Shown here one piece after another: positions 39,993 to 48,316 of a DNA stretch of 64,000 nucleotides; the stretch's first letter is position 1, and each line of letters begins with the position of its first letter. A model generated the notes under the pieces. That model was not told the DNA's origin, made no database searches, and was given only the letters and a program-made list of their open reading frames with translations. Source of the stretch: Streptomyces sp. NBC_00193 (GTDB lineage Bacteria; Actinomycetota; Actinomycetes; Streptomycetales; Streptomycetaceae); assembly GCF_026342735.1 (NCBI RefSeq), contig NZ_JAPEMM010000001.1, forward strand, positions 4,526,001 to 4,590,000, given 5' to 3'. Made by a program: the position numbers and the translations under genes.

Positions 39993-40721
39993 TCAACGCG
40001 GACCGGGCACCGAGGGCCCGGATCCCGTGGGAACGAGGGCCACCAGCCGCCCCACCAGTTCCCCGAACGGCCCGTCGGACGGCTCGTCCACGAGGATCCG
40101 TACGAGGATCCCCGCCATCTCCGCGTCGTAGGCGGCGCTCACCGCGGCCAGCGCCGCGAAATCGTGCACGAGCTGCAGTTCCAGCTCGGCGCGCGGGATC
40201 CGCCGGCCGTCCAGCCAGATCAGCGCCGTCGACTCGGCCAGCGACACCCACGAGCGCACCACGAGTTCCAGCCGGGCGGGCGGAGCCTCACGGTCGACGC
40301 CCAGGTGCGCGAGGATCTGCTCGTACGCCGCCTGGCGGACCTCGTCGATCATCGCGTTGGCCCGGCTGCTGCCGACCGCCGGACCGCCCCGCATCAGCGC
40401 CGAGAACCCGGGCCCGTGGTCGTCGACGAAGGCGAAGAACCGCCCCATGACCCGGAGCAACCGGGCCCCGAGCGGCCCCTCCTGGGGCTCCTCGAAGCGC
40501 AGCGCGAGCTCGTCGGCCGCCCGCCGCAGCGCCGCCTCGTAGAGGCTGAGCTTGCCGGGAAAGTAGTGGTAGACCAGCGGCCGCGATATCCCCGCGGCCG
40601 CCGCGATCTCGTCGATGGACACATCGTCGGGCGACCGGTGGCTGAACAGCTCCAGCGCCACCCCGATCAGCTGCTGCCGCCGCTCCTCGACACCCATCCT
40701 GCGCCGCACCCCGGTTGTCAT
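39993..40721 (-). CDS. TetR-family regulator
   Basis: The 242-residue protein has an N-terminal TetR HTH (RRQQLIGVALELFSHRSPDDVSIDEIAAAAGISRPLVYHYFPGKLSLYEAAL) and a helical C-terminal ligand domain. It follows the ferredoxin-reductase gene by 35 bases on the same strand and likely belongs to that operon. The CGTCA/TGACG dyad at 42750-42765 before the first gene is its probable target. The TetR type is often linked to fatty-acid or lipid metabolism, but the ligand is unknown. Confidence 0.88.
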   Translation of the reverse strand: MTTGVRRRMGVEERRQQLIGVALELFSHRSPDDVSIDEIAAAAGISRPLVYHYFPGKLSLYEAALRRAADELALRFEEPQEGPLGARLLRVMGRFFAFVDDHGPGFSALMRGGPAVGSSRANAMIDEVRQAAYEQILAHLGVDREAPPARLELVVRSWVSLAESTALIWLDGRRIPRAELELQLVHDFAALAAVSAAYDAEMAGILVRILVDEPSDGPFGELVGRLVALVPTGSGPSVPGPR

Positions 40722-40756
40722 GCGGACACCCTACTGCGCACCCCGGCAGGGGCCCC

Positions 40757-41806
40757 CTACAGGTCCAGGACCAGGCGGTCCGAGGCCGCACGGGACACGC
40801 ACAGGAGCATGGAGTCCTCGCGTTCGCCGTCCGTGAGAAGGGTGTCGCGGTGGTCGATGTCCCCCGACAGGACCCGGTGTTGGCAGGTGCCGCAGAAGCC
40901 CTGCTCGCAGGAGTACGGGGTGTTGGGGAGCTCCCGGCGGACGGCGGTCAGGGCGGACTCCGTCGCCGCCACCTCCACGACCCGCCCCGAGCGGCGGAGT
41001 TCCACGGTGAAGGGCTTCGCGTCCCCGCCCGCGGCAGCCGGGGCGAAGCGCTCCAAGTGGACCGGGGTGCCCGCCGCGGCGGCCGCCTCGACCGCCGCCA
41101 TCAGCGGGGCCGGGCCGCAGCAGTACACCAGCGCGTCCGGTCCGAGCGCGCCGAGCGCGCTCAGGTCGGGGAGGCCCGCCTCGTCCTCGGGGACGACCGT
41201 GACCCGGTCCCCGTACTGGGCCAGTTCGGCCAGGAAGGGCATCGAGGCCCGCGAGCGGCCCCCGTAGAGCAGGGTCCAGTCGGCGCCCGCCGCCGTCGCC
41301 GCCCGGAGCATCGGCAGGACCGGGGTGATGCCGATCCCGCCCGCGACGAAGGCGTAGGACGGGGCCGGGACGAGGGGGAAGCGGTTGCGGGGCGGGCGGA
41401 CCGGGAGCTCCGCGCCCTCCACCAGCTGGGCGTGCACCTCGCGCGAGCCGCCGCGGCCGTCCGGTACGAGCCGGACCGCGATCGTGTAGCGGCCCCGGTC
41501 GGCGGGGTCGCCGCACAGGGAGTACTGGCGGACCAGCCCCGAGGGAAGCTGCACGTCCAGGTGCGCGCCCGGGGCCCACTCCGGGAGCTCCGCCGATTCC
41601 AGCGTCAGGGACAGCACACCGTCCGCAGGTTCCGTACGGGAGACGATCAGCGCCGGGATCCAGCGGCGCGGCGAGTACCCCGACACCGGGGTCTCCAGCG
41701 CGGGCAGGGGCCACAGGGGCGATCCGGAGTCGATGCGCCGGCCGATCGCACGCTTCGCCAGCCAGGCGGCGCCCGCGAGCGCGGTCACCGTGAGGGCGCG
41801 CTTCAT
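40757..41806 (-). CDS. Ferredoxin reductase-type oxidoreductase with C-terminal 2Fe-2S domain
   Basis: The 349-residue protein has an N-terminal hydrophobic segment. A flavin-binding FNR-like domain (VRQYSLCGDPAD), an NAD-binding domain (AGGIGITPVLPMLRAA, YCCGPAPLM) and a plant-type 2Fe-2S domain (PYSCEQGFCGTCQHRVL ... LLCVSRA) follow. This is the layout of phthalate dioxygenase/vanillate demethylase reductases. It shuttles electrons from NAD(P)H, most likely to the diiron-type hydrolase encoded just upstream, whose stop overlaps this ATG (ATGA). Confidence 0.9.
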   Translation of the reverse strand: MKRALTVTALAGAAWLAKRAIGRRIDSGSPLWPLPALETPVSGYSPRRWIPALIVSRTEPADGVLSLTLESAELPEWAPGAHLDVQLPSGLVRQYSLCGDPADRGRYTIAVRLVPDGRGGSREVHAQLVEGAELPVRPPRNRFPLVPAPSYAFVAGGIGITPVLPMLRAATAAGADWTLLYGGRSRASMPFLAELAQYGDRVTVVPEDEAGLPDLSALGALGPDALVYCCGPAPLMAAVEAAAAAGTPVHLERFAPAAAGGDAKPFTVELRRSGRVVEVAATESALTAVRRELPNTPYSCEQGFCGTCQHRVLSGDIDHRDTLLTDGEREDSMLLCVSRAASDRLVLDL

Positions 41807-42747
41807 CCGCGGGCACCGCCGTTCGCGCCGTGGGAACCGGCGTCGGCTCCGCGGAAACCGCCGTTGGCGCCGGGGGAGGAGGCCAGGTAGGCGACGGCCT
41901 GCGCCGTGGAGCCCTCCTGCGAGGGGTGGTAGGTGCGCGAGAGGTACGTCGGGATCGACTTCAGCATCGCGCCCGTGGACGGCAGGGTCCCCCTGCGGCC
42001 CGAGCGGTAGAACTGGCCCACCGAGGCCTTGGACCCGGGCGGGAGCGAGGCGTCGTGTTCCATGAAGTAGCGCGATCCGCGCTGCCACAGGAAGACCAGC
42101 GCCGTGAAGGCCGTGGCCCAGGTGCGCGCCCGGCGGCGGTAGCCGCCGTCGAGGTGCATGAACAGGTCGAAGGCCACCGACCGGTGCTCGACCTCCTCCG
42201 CGCCGTGCCAGCGCAGCAGGTCCAGCATCATCGGGTCCGCGCCGCGCCGGTCCAGTTCCCCGGCGTTGAGCACCCAGTTGCCCAGGAAGGCCGTGTAGTG
42301 CTCGATCGCGGCGATCATCGCCACGCGCTCCATCAGCCACCACTTGCGGGGCGCCCCCGGCGGCAGCGTCCGGTCGCCGAGCAGCTTCTCGAAGAGCCAG
42401 TCGATCTGCGCCGTGTAGGGCGTCGGATCCAGGCCCAGCCGCTTGAGGTGGGGGAGCACGTCGTCGTGCGCACTCGCGTGCATGGCCTCCTGGCCGATGA
42501 ACCCGACGACGTCCTCGCGCAGTTGCTCGTCCGTGATGTACGGGAGCACCTGCTTGTAGACGTGCACGAACCAGCGCTCGCCCGCCGGGAGCAGCAGGTG
42601 CAGCACGTTGATGGTGTGGTTGGCGAAGGGATCGCCGGGCAGCCAGTGGAGCGGGGTGTCCTCCCAGGAGAAGGACACGTTCCGGGCCTTCAGATCTATG
42701 TGCTCCGACGCCACGGGGGCGGGCGACGCGGGCGGCGTATTAGACAT
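41803..42747 (-). CDS. Predicted metal-dependent (diiron-type) hydrolase
   Basis: The 314-residue protein is of the COG3687/PF10118 type. Glu/His ligands are seen in EAMHASAHDDVL, MIAAIEHYTAFLGNW and WHGAEEVEHRSVAFD, a ferritin-like diiron pattern. The C-terminal tail is Gly/Asn-rich and variable. First gene of a three-gene operon with a 2Fe-2S reductase and TetR regulator, which suggests a redox enzyme acting on a lipid or hydrocarbon. ATG 42747 lacks a ribosome binding site and lies 6 bases after TACATT (-10), so it is likely leaderless. Confidence 0.82.
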   Translation of the reverse strand: MSNTPPASPAPVASEHIDLKARNVSFSWEDTPLHWLPGDPFANHTINVLHLLLPAGERWFVHVYKQVLPYITDEQLREDVVGFIGQEAMHASAHDDVLPHLKRLGLDPTPYTAQIDWLFEKLLGDRTLPPGAPRKWWLMERVAMIAAIEHYTAFLGNWVLNAGELDRRGADPMMLDLLRWHGAEEVEHRSVAFDLFMHLDGGYRRRARTWATAFTALVFLWQRGSRYFMEHDASLPPGSKASVGQFYRSGRRGTLPSTGAMLKSIPTYLSRTYHPSQEGSTAQAVAYLASSPGANGGFRGADAGSHGANGGARG

Positions 42748-42749
42748 GG

Positions 42750-42765
42750 CGTCAATGTACTGACG
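42750..42765. promoter_or_regulatory. TetR operator overlapping the -10 of the hydrolase operon
   Basis: CGTCA-N6-TGACG stands immediately before the hydrolase ATG. Its centre contains the candidate minus-strand -10 TACATT, so a bound TetR dimer would block transcription. Confidence 0.55.
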
Positions 42766-42820
42766 GGTATGGGAGAGGGAAACCCCTCTGCGGGGACTTG
42801 TGGCGCCGCACCGCCCACCC

Positions 42821-43705
42821 CTATCCGTCGCCCCCGGCCTCCGTGCCCGTCCCCGCCGCCGCCGGGGCGGGCTCCGCCTGCCAGTTGATGGGGCCGGCGC
42901 CTCCGAGCGGGAGCCGCCCCGGGGTCAGGCCGGTGGCCTCCCTCACGGCGTGGCTGAAGTGCGCCTGGTCGTGGAATCCCGCCAGCACCGCCACCTTCGC
43001 CAGCGGTACGCCCCGCAGCTGGAGCCGGAAGGCGTGCGTCAGCCGCAGCACCCGGGCGATGGCACCCGGCGGGTGCCCGATCTGCTCGCGGAACCGCCGC
43101 TCCAGATGGCGCCGGCTCCACAGCAGCTGGGCCGCGAGCCGCCCGATCCGGATCCGCCCCTGGGTGCGGTGCAGTTCGTGCCACGCCAGCATGATCTCCG
43201 GGGCGATCCGCACGGCCTGCGCGCCCCGGTGCCCCGCCATCAGCCGGGGCAGCGCCGCGTCGAGGATCGCGGCGCGCCCCTGGGCGTCGGCCTCCTCCAG
43301 CATGCGCGGCAGGTGGCGCAGACCGTGCGGCAGCAGGTCCGAGGGGTCGAGGTCGGTCTGGTGCCACTCCGACATCGGGACGCCGAACAGCCGGTAGGCG
43401 CCCATGGGCCGCATCCGGACGACCACCCCGCGCACGTCGCCCTCGTGGTCGGCGCGCACCGCCACCGTCGCCGGGAGGTCCACCCGGGAGGGGCTCTCGC
43501 TGTAGGTGCGCTCCCCGGCCATCCCGCGGGTGCGCACGGGTGCACCGAATCCGAAATTCACGGTGGCCACGGTATTGGGCAGAAGAATGCGTCCGCGCCG
43601 CGTTCCGGCGCTGTAGGCATAGCTCGAATATCCGCACACAAGCCCTTTCAGGCCGTTTCCCGGAAGGAATGCGTGGCTGGAAGCCGAGGCTGGAGCTGCG
43701 GGCAC
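42821..43705 (-). CDS. AraC-family transcriptional regulator
   Basis: The 294-residue protein has an N-terminal sensor and a C-terminal AraC double HTH (RIGRLAAQLLWSRRHLERRFREQIGHPPGAIARVLRLTHAFR, then KVAVLAGFHDQAHFSHAVREATGLTPG). GTG 43705 follows GGAGGA by 6 bases. It is divergent from the secreted gene at 43965. The effector is unknown. Confidence 0.88.
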   Translation of the reverse strand: MPAAPASASSHAFLPGNGLKGLVCGYSSYAYSAGTRRGRILLPNTVATVNFGFGAPVRTRGMAGERTYSESPSRVDLPATVAVRADHEGDVRGVVVRMRPMGAYRLFGVPMSEWHQTDLDPSDLLPHGLRHLPRMLEEADAQGRAAILDAALPRLMAGHRGAQAVRIAPEIMLAWHELHRTQGRIRIGRLAAQLLWSRRHLERRFREQIGHPPGAIARVLRLTHAFRLQLRGVPLAKVAVLAGFHDQAHFSHAVREATGLTPGRLPLGGAGPINWQAEPAPAAAGTGTEAGGDG

Positions 43706-43964
43706 GGGGGTCCTCCTTCGGATGATCTTCGGTGACGCATGGTGCCTGTGTGGCGGGTGCGTCGAAAGTGCATCGTCAGCCATCCTTGAAGCGGACTTGA
43801 CCGTTCCTTTTCGTGTCGCACATCTACAAGACTGGGCCCGCGGTACGCCCCAGGATTTCCCCTGCACGACCGAACCATCTGAATGCCGGAATCCCTGCGA
43901 CTCCGGAATCAGCTGAAACGTGGAATTCACAGAGGAATCACCGATTTCAGAGGGGATAGGTCTC

Positions 43965-44570
43965 ATGGCACCGCGCAGCACCTTCCTGTCGGCCGCACCC
44001 GCGAAGGCCGCCGTGGCCCTGGCGATGACGGCGCTCACCCTGATCGCCGCGCCGGGCGTGGCCGGCGCCGCCTCGGCGCCGGACGCCGCCCGGTCCGAGT
44101 TCGCCGTCCAGGCGCGCGCCGCGGGGCTCGACGCAGGCCAGGCCAAGAGCCTCCAGAAGCGCGTCGACTCCTACCTCGGCAAGGAGAAGGGGAAGCAGGT
44201 CGCAGTCAACAAGATCACCTTGGACAAGGGGGCAGAGATCCTGCTGACCCTGCCGGGGGAGAAGTACGCCCGGGAGGTGGGCGCCCCCAAGATCACATCG
44301 GCCGCGGCCGCGTCCGAGTACTGCGCCTACACCTATGTCTGCGCCTTCGAGTCCACGTGGTTCCAGGGCGACAAGAAGTCCCTCTTCACCTGCAACACGC
44401 TCAACTCCATCCCCTGGGCCGGGACCGGCTCCTGGATCAACAACCAGCGTGCCGCGCTCCGCGCGAAGTTCTACCGGAGCGACAAGACCATCGGGTGGAT
44501 CTCCCCCGGCGGCTACAGCGAGGACGGACAGGCGCCCTGGGGCTGGGTCTGGTGGCTCAGCCCCTGCTGA
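43965..44570 (+). CDS. Secreted protein with peptidase-inhibitor I36-like domain
   Basis: The 201-residue protein has a Sec signal ending AGAASA near residue 37 and a helical stretch (about residues 40-75). A C-terminal Cys-containing beta domain follows: YCAYTYVCAFESTWFQGDKKSLFTC ... WSWVWWLSPC-type end, with four Cys. CxxxxVC...F.G...C resembles the small beta/gamma-crystallin-like I36 inhibitor fold. ATG 43965 after GAGGGGATAGG. Its stop codon lies inside a hairpin. Possible protease inhibitor; not certain. Confidence 0.7.
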   Translation: MAPRSTFLSAAPAKAAVALAMTALTLIAAPGVAGAASAPDAARSEFAVQARAAGLDAGQAKSLQKRVDSYLGKEKGKQVAVNKITLDKGAEILLTLPGEKYAREVGAPKITSAAAASEYCAYTYVCAFESTWFQGDKKSLFTCNTLNSIPWAGTGSWINNQRAALRAKFYRSDKTIGWISPGGYSEDGQAPWGWVWWLSPC

Positions 44571-44670
44571 GCCACCCCGCGGCCCCGGGCCGGGACCCGG
44601 GCCCCTGACCCGGGGCCGGGGCCGGACCAACCGGCTCCGATGGGTGGCGGGGGGCATCCATCGGAGCCGG
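44551..44670. terminator. Two hairpins between secreted gene and sigma-like gene
   Basis: GGTGGCTCAG/CTGAGCCACC (44551-44576) overlaps the stop codon of the secreted gene. A second perfect 13-bp stem (44631-44643 with 44658-44670) lies before the convergent gene end at 44731. Together they can terminate both directions. Confidence 0.7.
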
Positions 44671-44730
44671 TCCCTCGGCAGGGGACCGGCCCTCCTGTGC
44701 CACCGGGGCCACCCGACCGAGCCGGGCGCG

Positions 44731-46659
44731 TCAGCGCAGCACCCCCGCCTTCGAACCGTCCGTGAGCTTGCCCGTCAGTTCCACCTGCGCCCCCTCCGGA
44801 GCCTTCACCGCCAGCCGGTTGCCCACCGCGACCCCGCTCACCTGGCCGCCGCCCACGGTCAGCGAGGCGAACTGCGCACTGCCCGCCGCCAGCACGTACC
44901 ACTGCCCGGCCTTGGACTTCCACAGCACCCCGGCCAGCACCCGCGGCTCCCGCGGCCCGCACGCCGGCGAACCCTCCGCCTTCGCCGCCTGCGCCGCCAG
45001 CGGCGCGCCCGGGGCCAGGAACTGCGCCTGCACCCGGTCCGCCGTGCCCTGCCAGGTCTCCGCCCGGGTGCACAGCCAGGTCGCCGTGCCGTCGCCCTCG
45101 GGCAGCGGCTGCTTCGCGTACGTCCACGCGTTGACCGTGCGCACCCCGTGCGAGCGCACCGAAGGCAGCAGGCAGGCGATCCGCGACCAGTCGCCCAGCT
45201 CGGCGCCCTCCGTCACGTTCCGCTCGGCGCCCGGCGCCCCCGAGGTCAGCCGGGCCGGGGTCAGCTCGCCCAGGTCGGTGATCAGCCGGGTCGCGCCGTC
45301 ACCGGTCACGGCCAGGGCGCTCCAGCTCGTACAGGTGCCCTCCGGGGCGGGGCTGGGCACCGGCGGAGTGATCCCCTCCGGCGTCAGCTCCAGTCCCGTC
45401 GGGGCGTCGCCGGGCTTCAGCAGGTCCCGCTGCGTCGCGGCCGTCACCCAGGGGGCCGTCAGATAGCGGACGTTGCCGTCGACCCGGCTGAGCACCAGGG
45501 CCGCCGCCGTGTCCGCCGAGGCGCCGTCGGTCCGGGCGAAGTCGAGGGCGGCGATCTCGGTGCCGGAGCGCGGTTCGGCGTACCGCACCACGCGCAGGCC
45601 GTCGTACAGCAGGACCACGACGGCCTGGTCGACCGTCCCGGCGAACAGCAGCTGCGGGGGGCCCATCGGCGGTCCCGACGGGGTGCCGGGGGTGGCCGAG
45701 ACCACGACCGAGCGGCCCGGCCGGGCCCAGACGGCCAGCGCCCGCCGCAGCAGCGCGGCATCGTCGACGCGGTCGCCGCGCGCGGGCCAGCCGGAGTAGT
45801 CGGTACGGGAGGCCGTACGCCAGACCGTGGGCGCGACCCGGACCAGCTGACCGGGGTCCAGCGCCTGCTCCGCCGCCGCGTTCTTCGCGTAGAGCGGGGC
45901 CGCGGCCCCGTCGGCCCCCCATCCGCCGCCGGGCAGCGAGAGCAGCACCCCGCACACGGCGAGGGCGATCCCGGCGGCGATCCCGGCCCGCACGAGCCGG
46001 CGGCGGCGCAGCAGATCGGTGGGCCGGGCCTGGAGCACGCAGGGGTCGAACTCGGGGGAGGCGAACAGCTCGTCGGTCGAGGGGTCCCCGGATTCCGCGA
46101 CGGCGGCGGCCGGATTGACCACCCCCGCCTCGGTCAGCACCCGCAGCACCTCCGGCTCCGGCAGCCGCTCCAGCGCCCGCAGGACGCACGCGGCCCGGCC
46201 GGGCCCGTCGAGGGTGGCCAGCCACTGGTCGAGCGCCAGCTCCTCGGCCCCGCCCGAGCGCGGGAACAGCCGCAGCCCCCACACCTGGGGGAGCACCGGC
46301 GGCAGTTGAGCCCGCCGGGGCAGCGCGCGGAACGTCAGCGGGATCCCGGCCTCCAGCGCGGACCGCAGCACGCGCAGCCGTACGTACGCGTACCCGGACT
46401 CGGGACCCGCCCCGCCCCGCTGCCCCGGCACCCCGCCCTGCACCGCGGCCTGCGCGGCGGCCGCCCCGTCCCGCCGCCCGCGCGGCAGGGCGCGCTGGGC
46501 CAGCGAGTGGGCGGTGAGGACCCGGCGGTTGCGGCCGAGTGAGGGCGGCAGCACCAGGTAGGCCAGTCGCACCAGCCGGGGATAGTGCTCGACGATGGCG
46601 GCCTCGGCCTGCTCGACATCGGGGGAGAGGGGGCGGGTGGCGGTATCCGGCGCAGTCAC
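44731..46659 (-). CDS. Membrane protein with sigma-70-like N-terminal part
   Basis: The 642-residue protein begins with a segment like an extracytoplasmic-function sigma (VEQAEAAIVEHYPRLVRLAYLVLP, then LDGPGRAACVLRALERLPEPEVLRVLTEAGV, about residues 15-185). One membrane helix follows (about 225-245), then a large extracytoplasmic region with alternating beta pattern and several Cys. Such sigma-like/TM/extracellular fusions are common hypothetical proteins in Streptomyces. Whether the N-terminal part still binds polymerase is unclear, as the DNA-contacting regions look degraded. GTG 46659 has only a weak ribosome binding site. Confidence 0.65.
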   Translation of the reverse strand: MTAPDTATRPLSPDVEQAEAAIVEHYPRLVRLAYLVLPPSLGRNRRVLTAHSLAQRALPRGRRDGAAAAQAAVQGGVPGQRGGAGPESGYAYVRLRVLRSALEAGIPLTFRALPRRAQLPPVLPQVWGLRLFPRSGGAEELALDQWLATLDGPGRAACVLRALERLPEPEVLRVLTEAGVVNPAAAVAESGDPSTDELFASPEFDPCVLQARPTDLLRRRRLVRAGIAAGIALAVCGVLLSLPGGGWGADGAAAPLYAKNAAAEQALDPGQLVRVAPTVWRTASRTDYSGWPARGDRVDDAALLRRALAVWARPGRSVVVSATPGTPSGPPMGPPQLLFAGTVDQAVVVLLYDGLRVVRYAEPRSGTEIAALDFARTDGASADTAAALVLSRVDGNVRYLTAPWVTAATQRDLLKPGDAPTGLELTPEGITPPVPSPAPEGTCTSWSALAVTGDGATRLITDLGELTPARLTSGAPGAERNVTEGAELGDWSRIACLLPSVRSHGVRTVNAWTYAKQPLPEGDGTATWLCTRAETWQGTADRVQAQFLAPGAPLAAQAAKAEGSPACGPREPRVLAGVLWKSKAGQWYVLAAGSAQFASLTVGGGQVSGVAVGNRLAVKAPEGAQVELTGKLTDGSKAGVLR

Positions 46660-46735
46660 GTTCAGCAGAACGAGCGAATGGTCGGATGGTCACCGGGTCC
46701 CAGCGCGCATGTTCGGACCGGCTCTCCCGGCGGGC

Positions 46736-47551
46736 TCAGACGATCAGGCGGGCGCGCAGGGCCTCGACCGTCTCGTCGGAGACGCCGAGTCCCTCGCGCA
46801 CGTACTTCTCCATCGAGCCGTAGCGCGTGTTCACCTCGTCCAGCCCGGCCTCCAGGTAGGAGGGGAAGACTCCGATCAGCGCCAGCGCGATGTCCGGGTC
46901 GCCGCCGGCCGCCGTGAAGCCCTCGATCATCGGGGCGAAGGCGATCCGCACCGCCGGGTTGACCGACAGGTACTCGCTCATCAGCGTCTCGTCGTCGGCG
47001 CCGAGCAGCGACAGGATCACGGTCGCGCCCCAGCCCGTACGGTCCTTGCCCGCCGTGCAGTGGAAGAGCAGCGGCCCCGACTGCGGGTCGGCGAGCTCGG
47101 TGAGCAGCAGCCGGTACGCGGACTGCGCGGAGCCGGAGCTGACCAGGGAGCGGTAGAGGCTGGTGAACAGGGCCTGCACCTTGCCGCCGCCCAAGTGCTC
47201 CTCCGCCACCACCGGGTCGGACAGGATGTCCTTGAGCTGGGCGGCGGGTATCTTCCCCGGGCCGCCGTCGCCCCCGGCGTCGGCCGCCATCTTGTCGGCC
47301 AGGGCGTCGGCTATGAGCAGCCGGGCGCCGGCCGGCACCCGGTCGGGGTGTTCGCCGCGCTCCACGCCGGTACGGAAATCGATGACGGTGCCGATGCCCA
47401 GCGCGGCCACCGCCCGGTCGACGTCGAGGTCGAGCCGGTCGAGCTGGCCGGAGCGCAGCACCAGACCCGGGCGGACGCTGCGGCCCCCGGCGAGCGGGGT
47501 GCCGCCGAGGTCCCGGAGGTTGGCGACGGTCTTGGCGGTGGTGACGGTCAT
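46736..47551 (-). CDS. Tyrosine-protein phosphatase (PtpB-like)
   Basis: The 271-residue enzyme has the Cys-x5-Arg phosphatase P-loop HCTAGKDRTGWG, with Cys165 and Arg171, and NLRDLGG at the start. This is the PTP family of MptpB-like lipid/Tyr phosphatases. No signal peptide, so it is cytosolic or secreted by a non-classical route. It lies 33 bases downstream of the rhomboid-like gene. Substrate unknown. Confidence 0.88.
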   Translation of the reverse strand: MTVTTAKTVANLRDLGGTPLAGGRSVRPGLVLRSGQLDRLDLDVDRAVAALGIGTVIDFRTGVERGEHPDRVPAGARLLIADALADKMAADAGGDGGPGKIPAAQLKDILSDPVVAEEHLGGGKVQALFTSLYRSLVSSGSAQSAYRLLLTELADPQSGPLLFHCTAGKDRTGWGATVILSLLGADDETLMSEYLSVNPAVRIAFAPMIEGFTAAGGDPDIALALIGVFPSYLEAGLDEVNTRYGSMEKYVREGLGVSDETVEALRARLIV

Positions 47552-47567
47552 CGTGGCGGCTCCAACG

Positions 47568-47608
47568 TGATCAGAGAAACGTGATCAGAGAATCGAATGA
47601 TCAGAGAA
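47568..47608. repeat. Three copies of TGATCAGAGAA
   Basis: An 11-bp unit is repeated at 47568, 47582 and 47598 (14- and 16-base spacing). The middle copy contains the stop of the rhomboid-like gene, and the first lies 17 bases before the phosphatase start. Confidence 0.85.
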
Positions 47609-48250
47609 CTGGATGGCTCGGAATGAAGCGCGCTGGGTGACGCGTGTCATCCGTATGATTTTCGGAGATTTCGCTCCGGAAAGGTAATCGGCCGCCAGCG
47701 AGACCCCGAGGCCGAGCCCCAGGGCCACCAGGTGCCCGGCGTCGGTGAAGGTCCGCTCCCGCCGCAGCACCGGCCGGACGGCGAGCGCCAGCAGACCGGC
47801 CCGGGCGGTGGTGCGCACCGGCCCGCGCGGAAGGGCCGAGGTCAGCGCCCCGAGCACGGTGTTGAACCCGTAGCTCGTGCCCACGTCCACCGCCCGCCGG
47901 GTCGCCGGGCCCGCCGTCCGGCGGAGCACCCCGTACACCAGCAGGGTGGCCGTGACGTGCCCGAACAGGAAGGCGGCCGCCGTCCACCAGGCCCCGTAGG
48001 CGTACTCGGCGTACCCGAGGACGGCCGCCAGCAGGAGCGCGTACGGCAGCGGCATCGGCTCCTCGACGAGGAAGGCGCTGGCCGGCAGGGTCTCCCAGCG
48101 GCCGGCGTCCAGGTTGTCGGCGTGGGTGGAACACCGGCGCAGCAGCCGCTCCCGCGCCGCCGGGTCCAGCCGCTCCAGGGCGTACGCCCCGAGCTGGACC
48201 GTGCCCGTGTACACCGCGCTCAGCGGGACCGTCAAGGACAGGGGGCTCAT
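47585..48250 (-). CDS. Rhomboid-like integral membrane protein
   Basis: The 221-residue protein has 5-6 hydrophobic segments with the pattern GHVTATLLVYGVLRR ... VDVGTSYGFNTVLGAL found in actinomycete rhomboid-like proteins of this size. The catalytic Ser-His dyad of true rhomboid proteases is not obvious. ATG 48250 starts the conserved region; an upstream ATG exists. The C-terminal 30 residues are polar and end in the repeat region. Possibly co-transcribed with the phosphatase. Confidence 0.65.
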   Translation of the reverse strand: MSPLSLTVPLSAVYTGTVQLGAYALERLDPAARERLLRRCSTHADNLDAGRWETLPASAFLVEEPMPLPYALLLAAVLGYAEYAYGAWWTAAAFLFGHVTATLLVYGVLRRTAGPATRRAVDVGTSYGFNTVLGALTSALPRGPVRTTARAGLLALAVRPVLRRERTFTDAGHLVALGLGLGVSLAADYLSGAKSPKIIRMTRVTQRASFRAIQFSDHSIL

Positions 48251-48316
48251 CGGTCCATGATCGGCCACGGGGGTGCCGTACGGCGAGGCGGGGGGCCATG
48301 GCAACATGCCCAGGTC

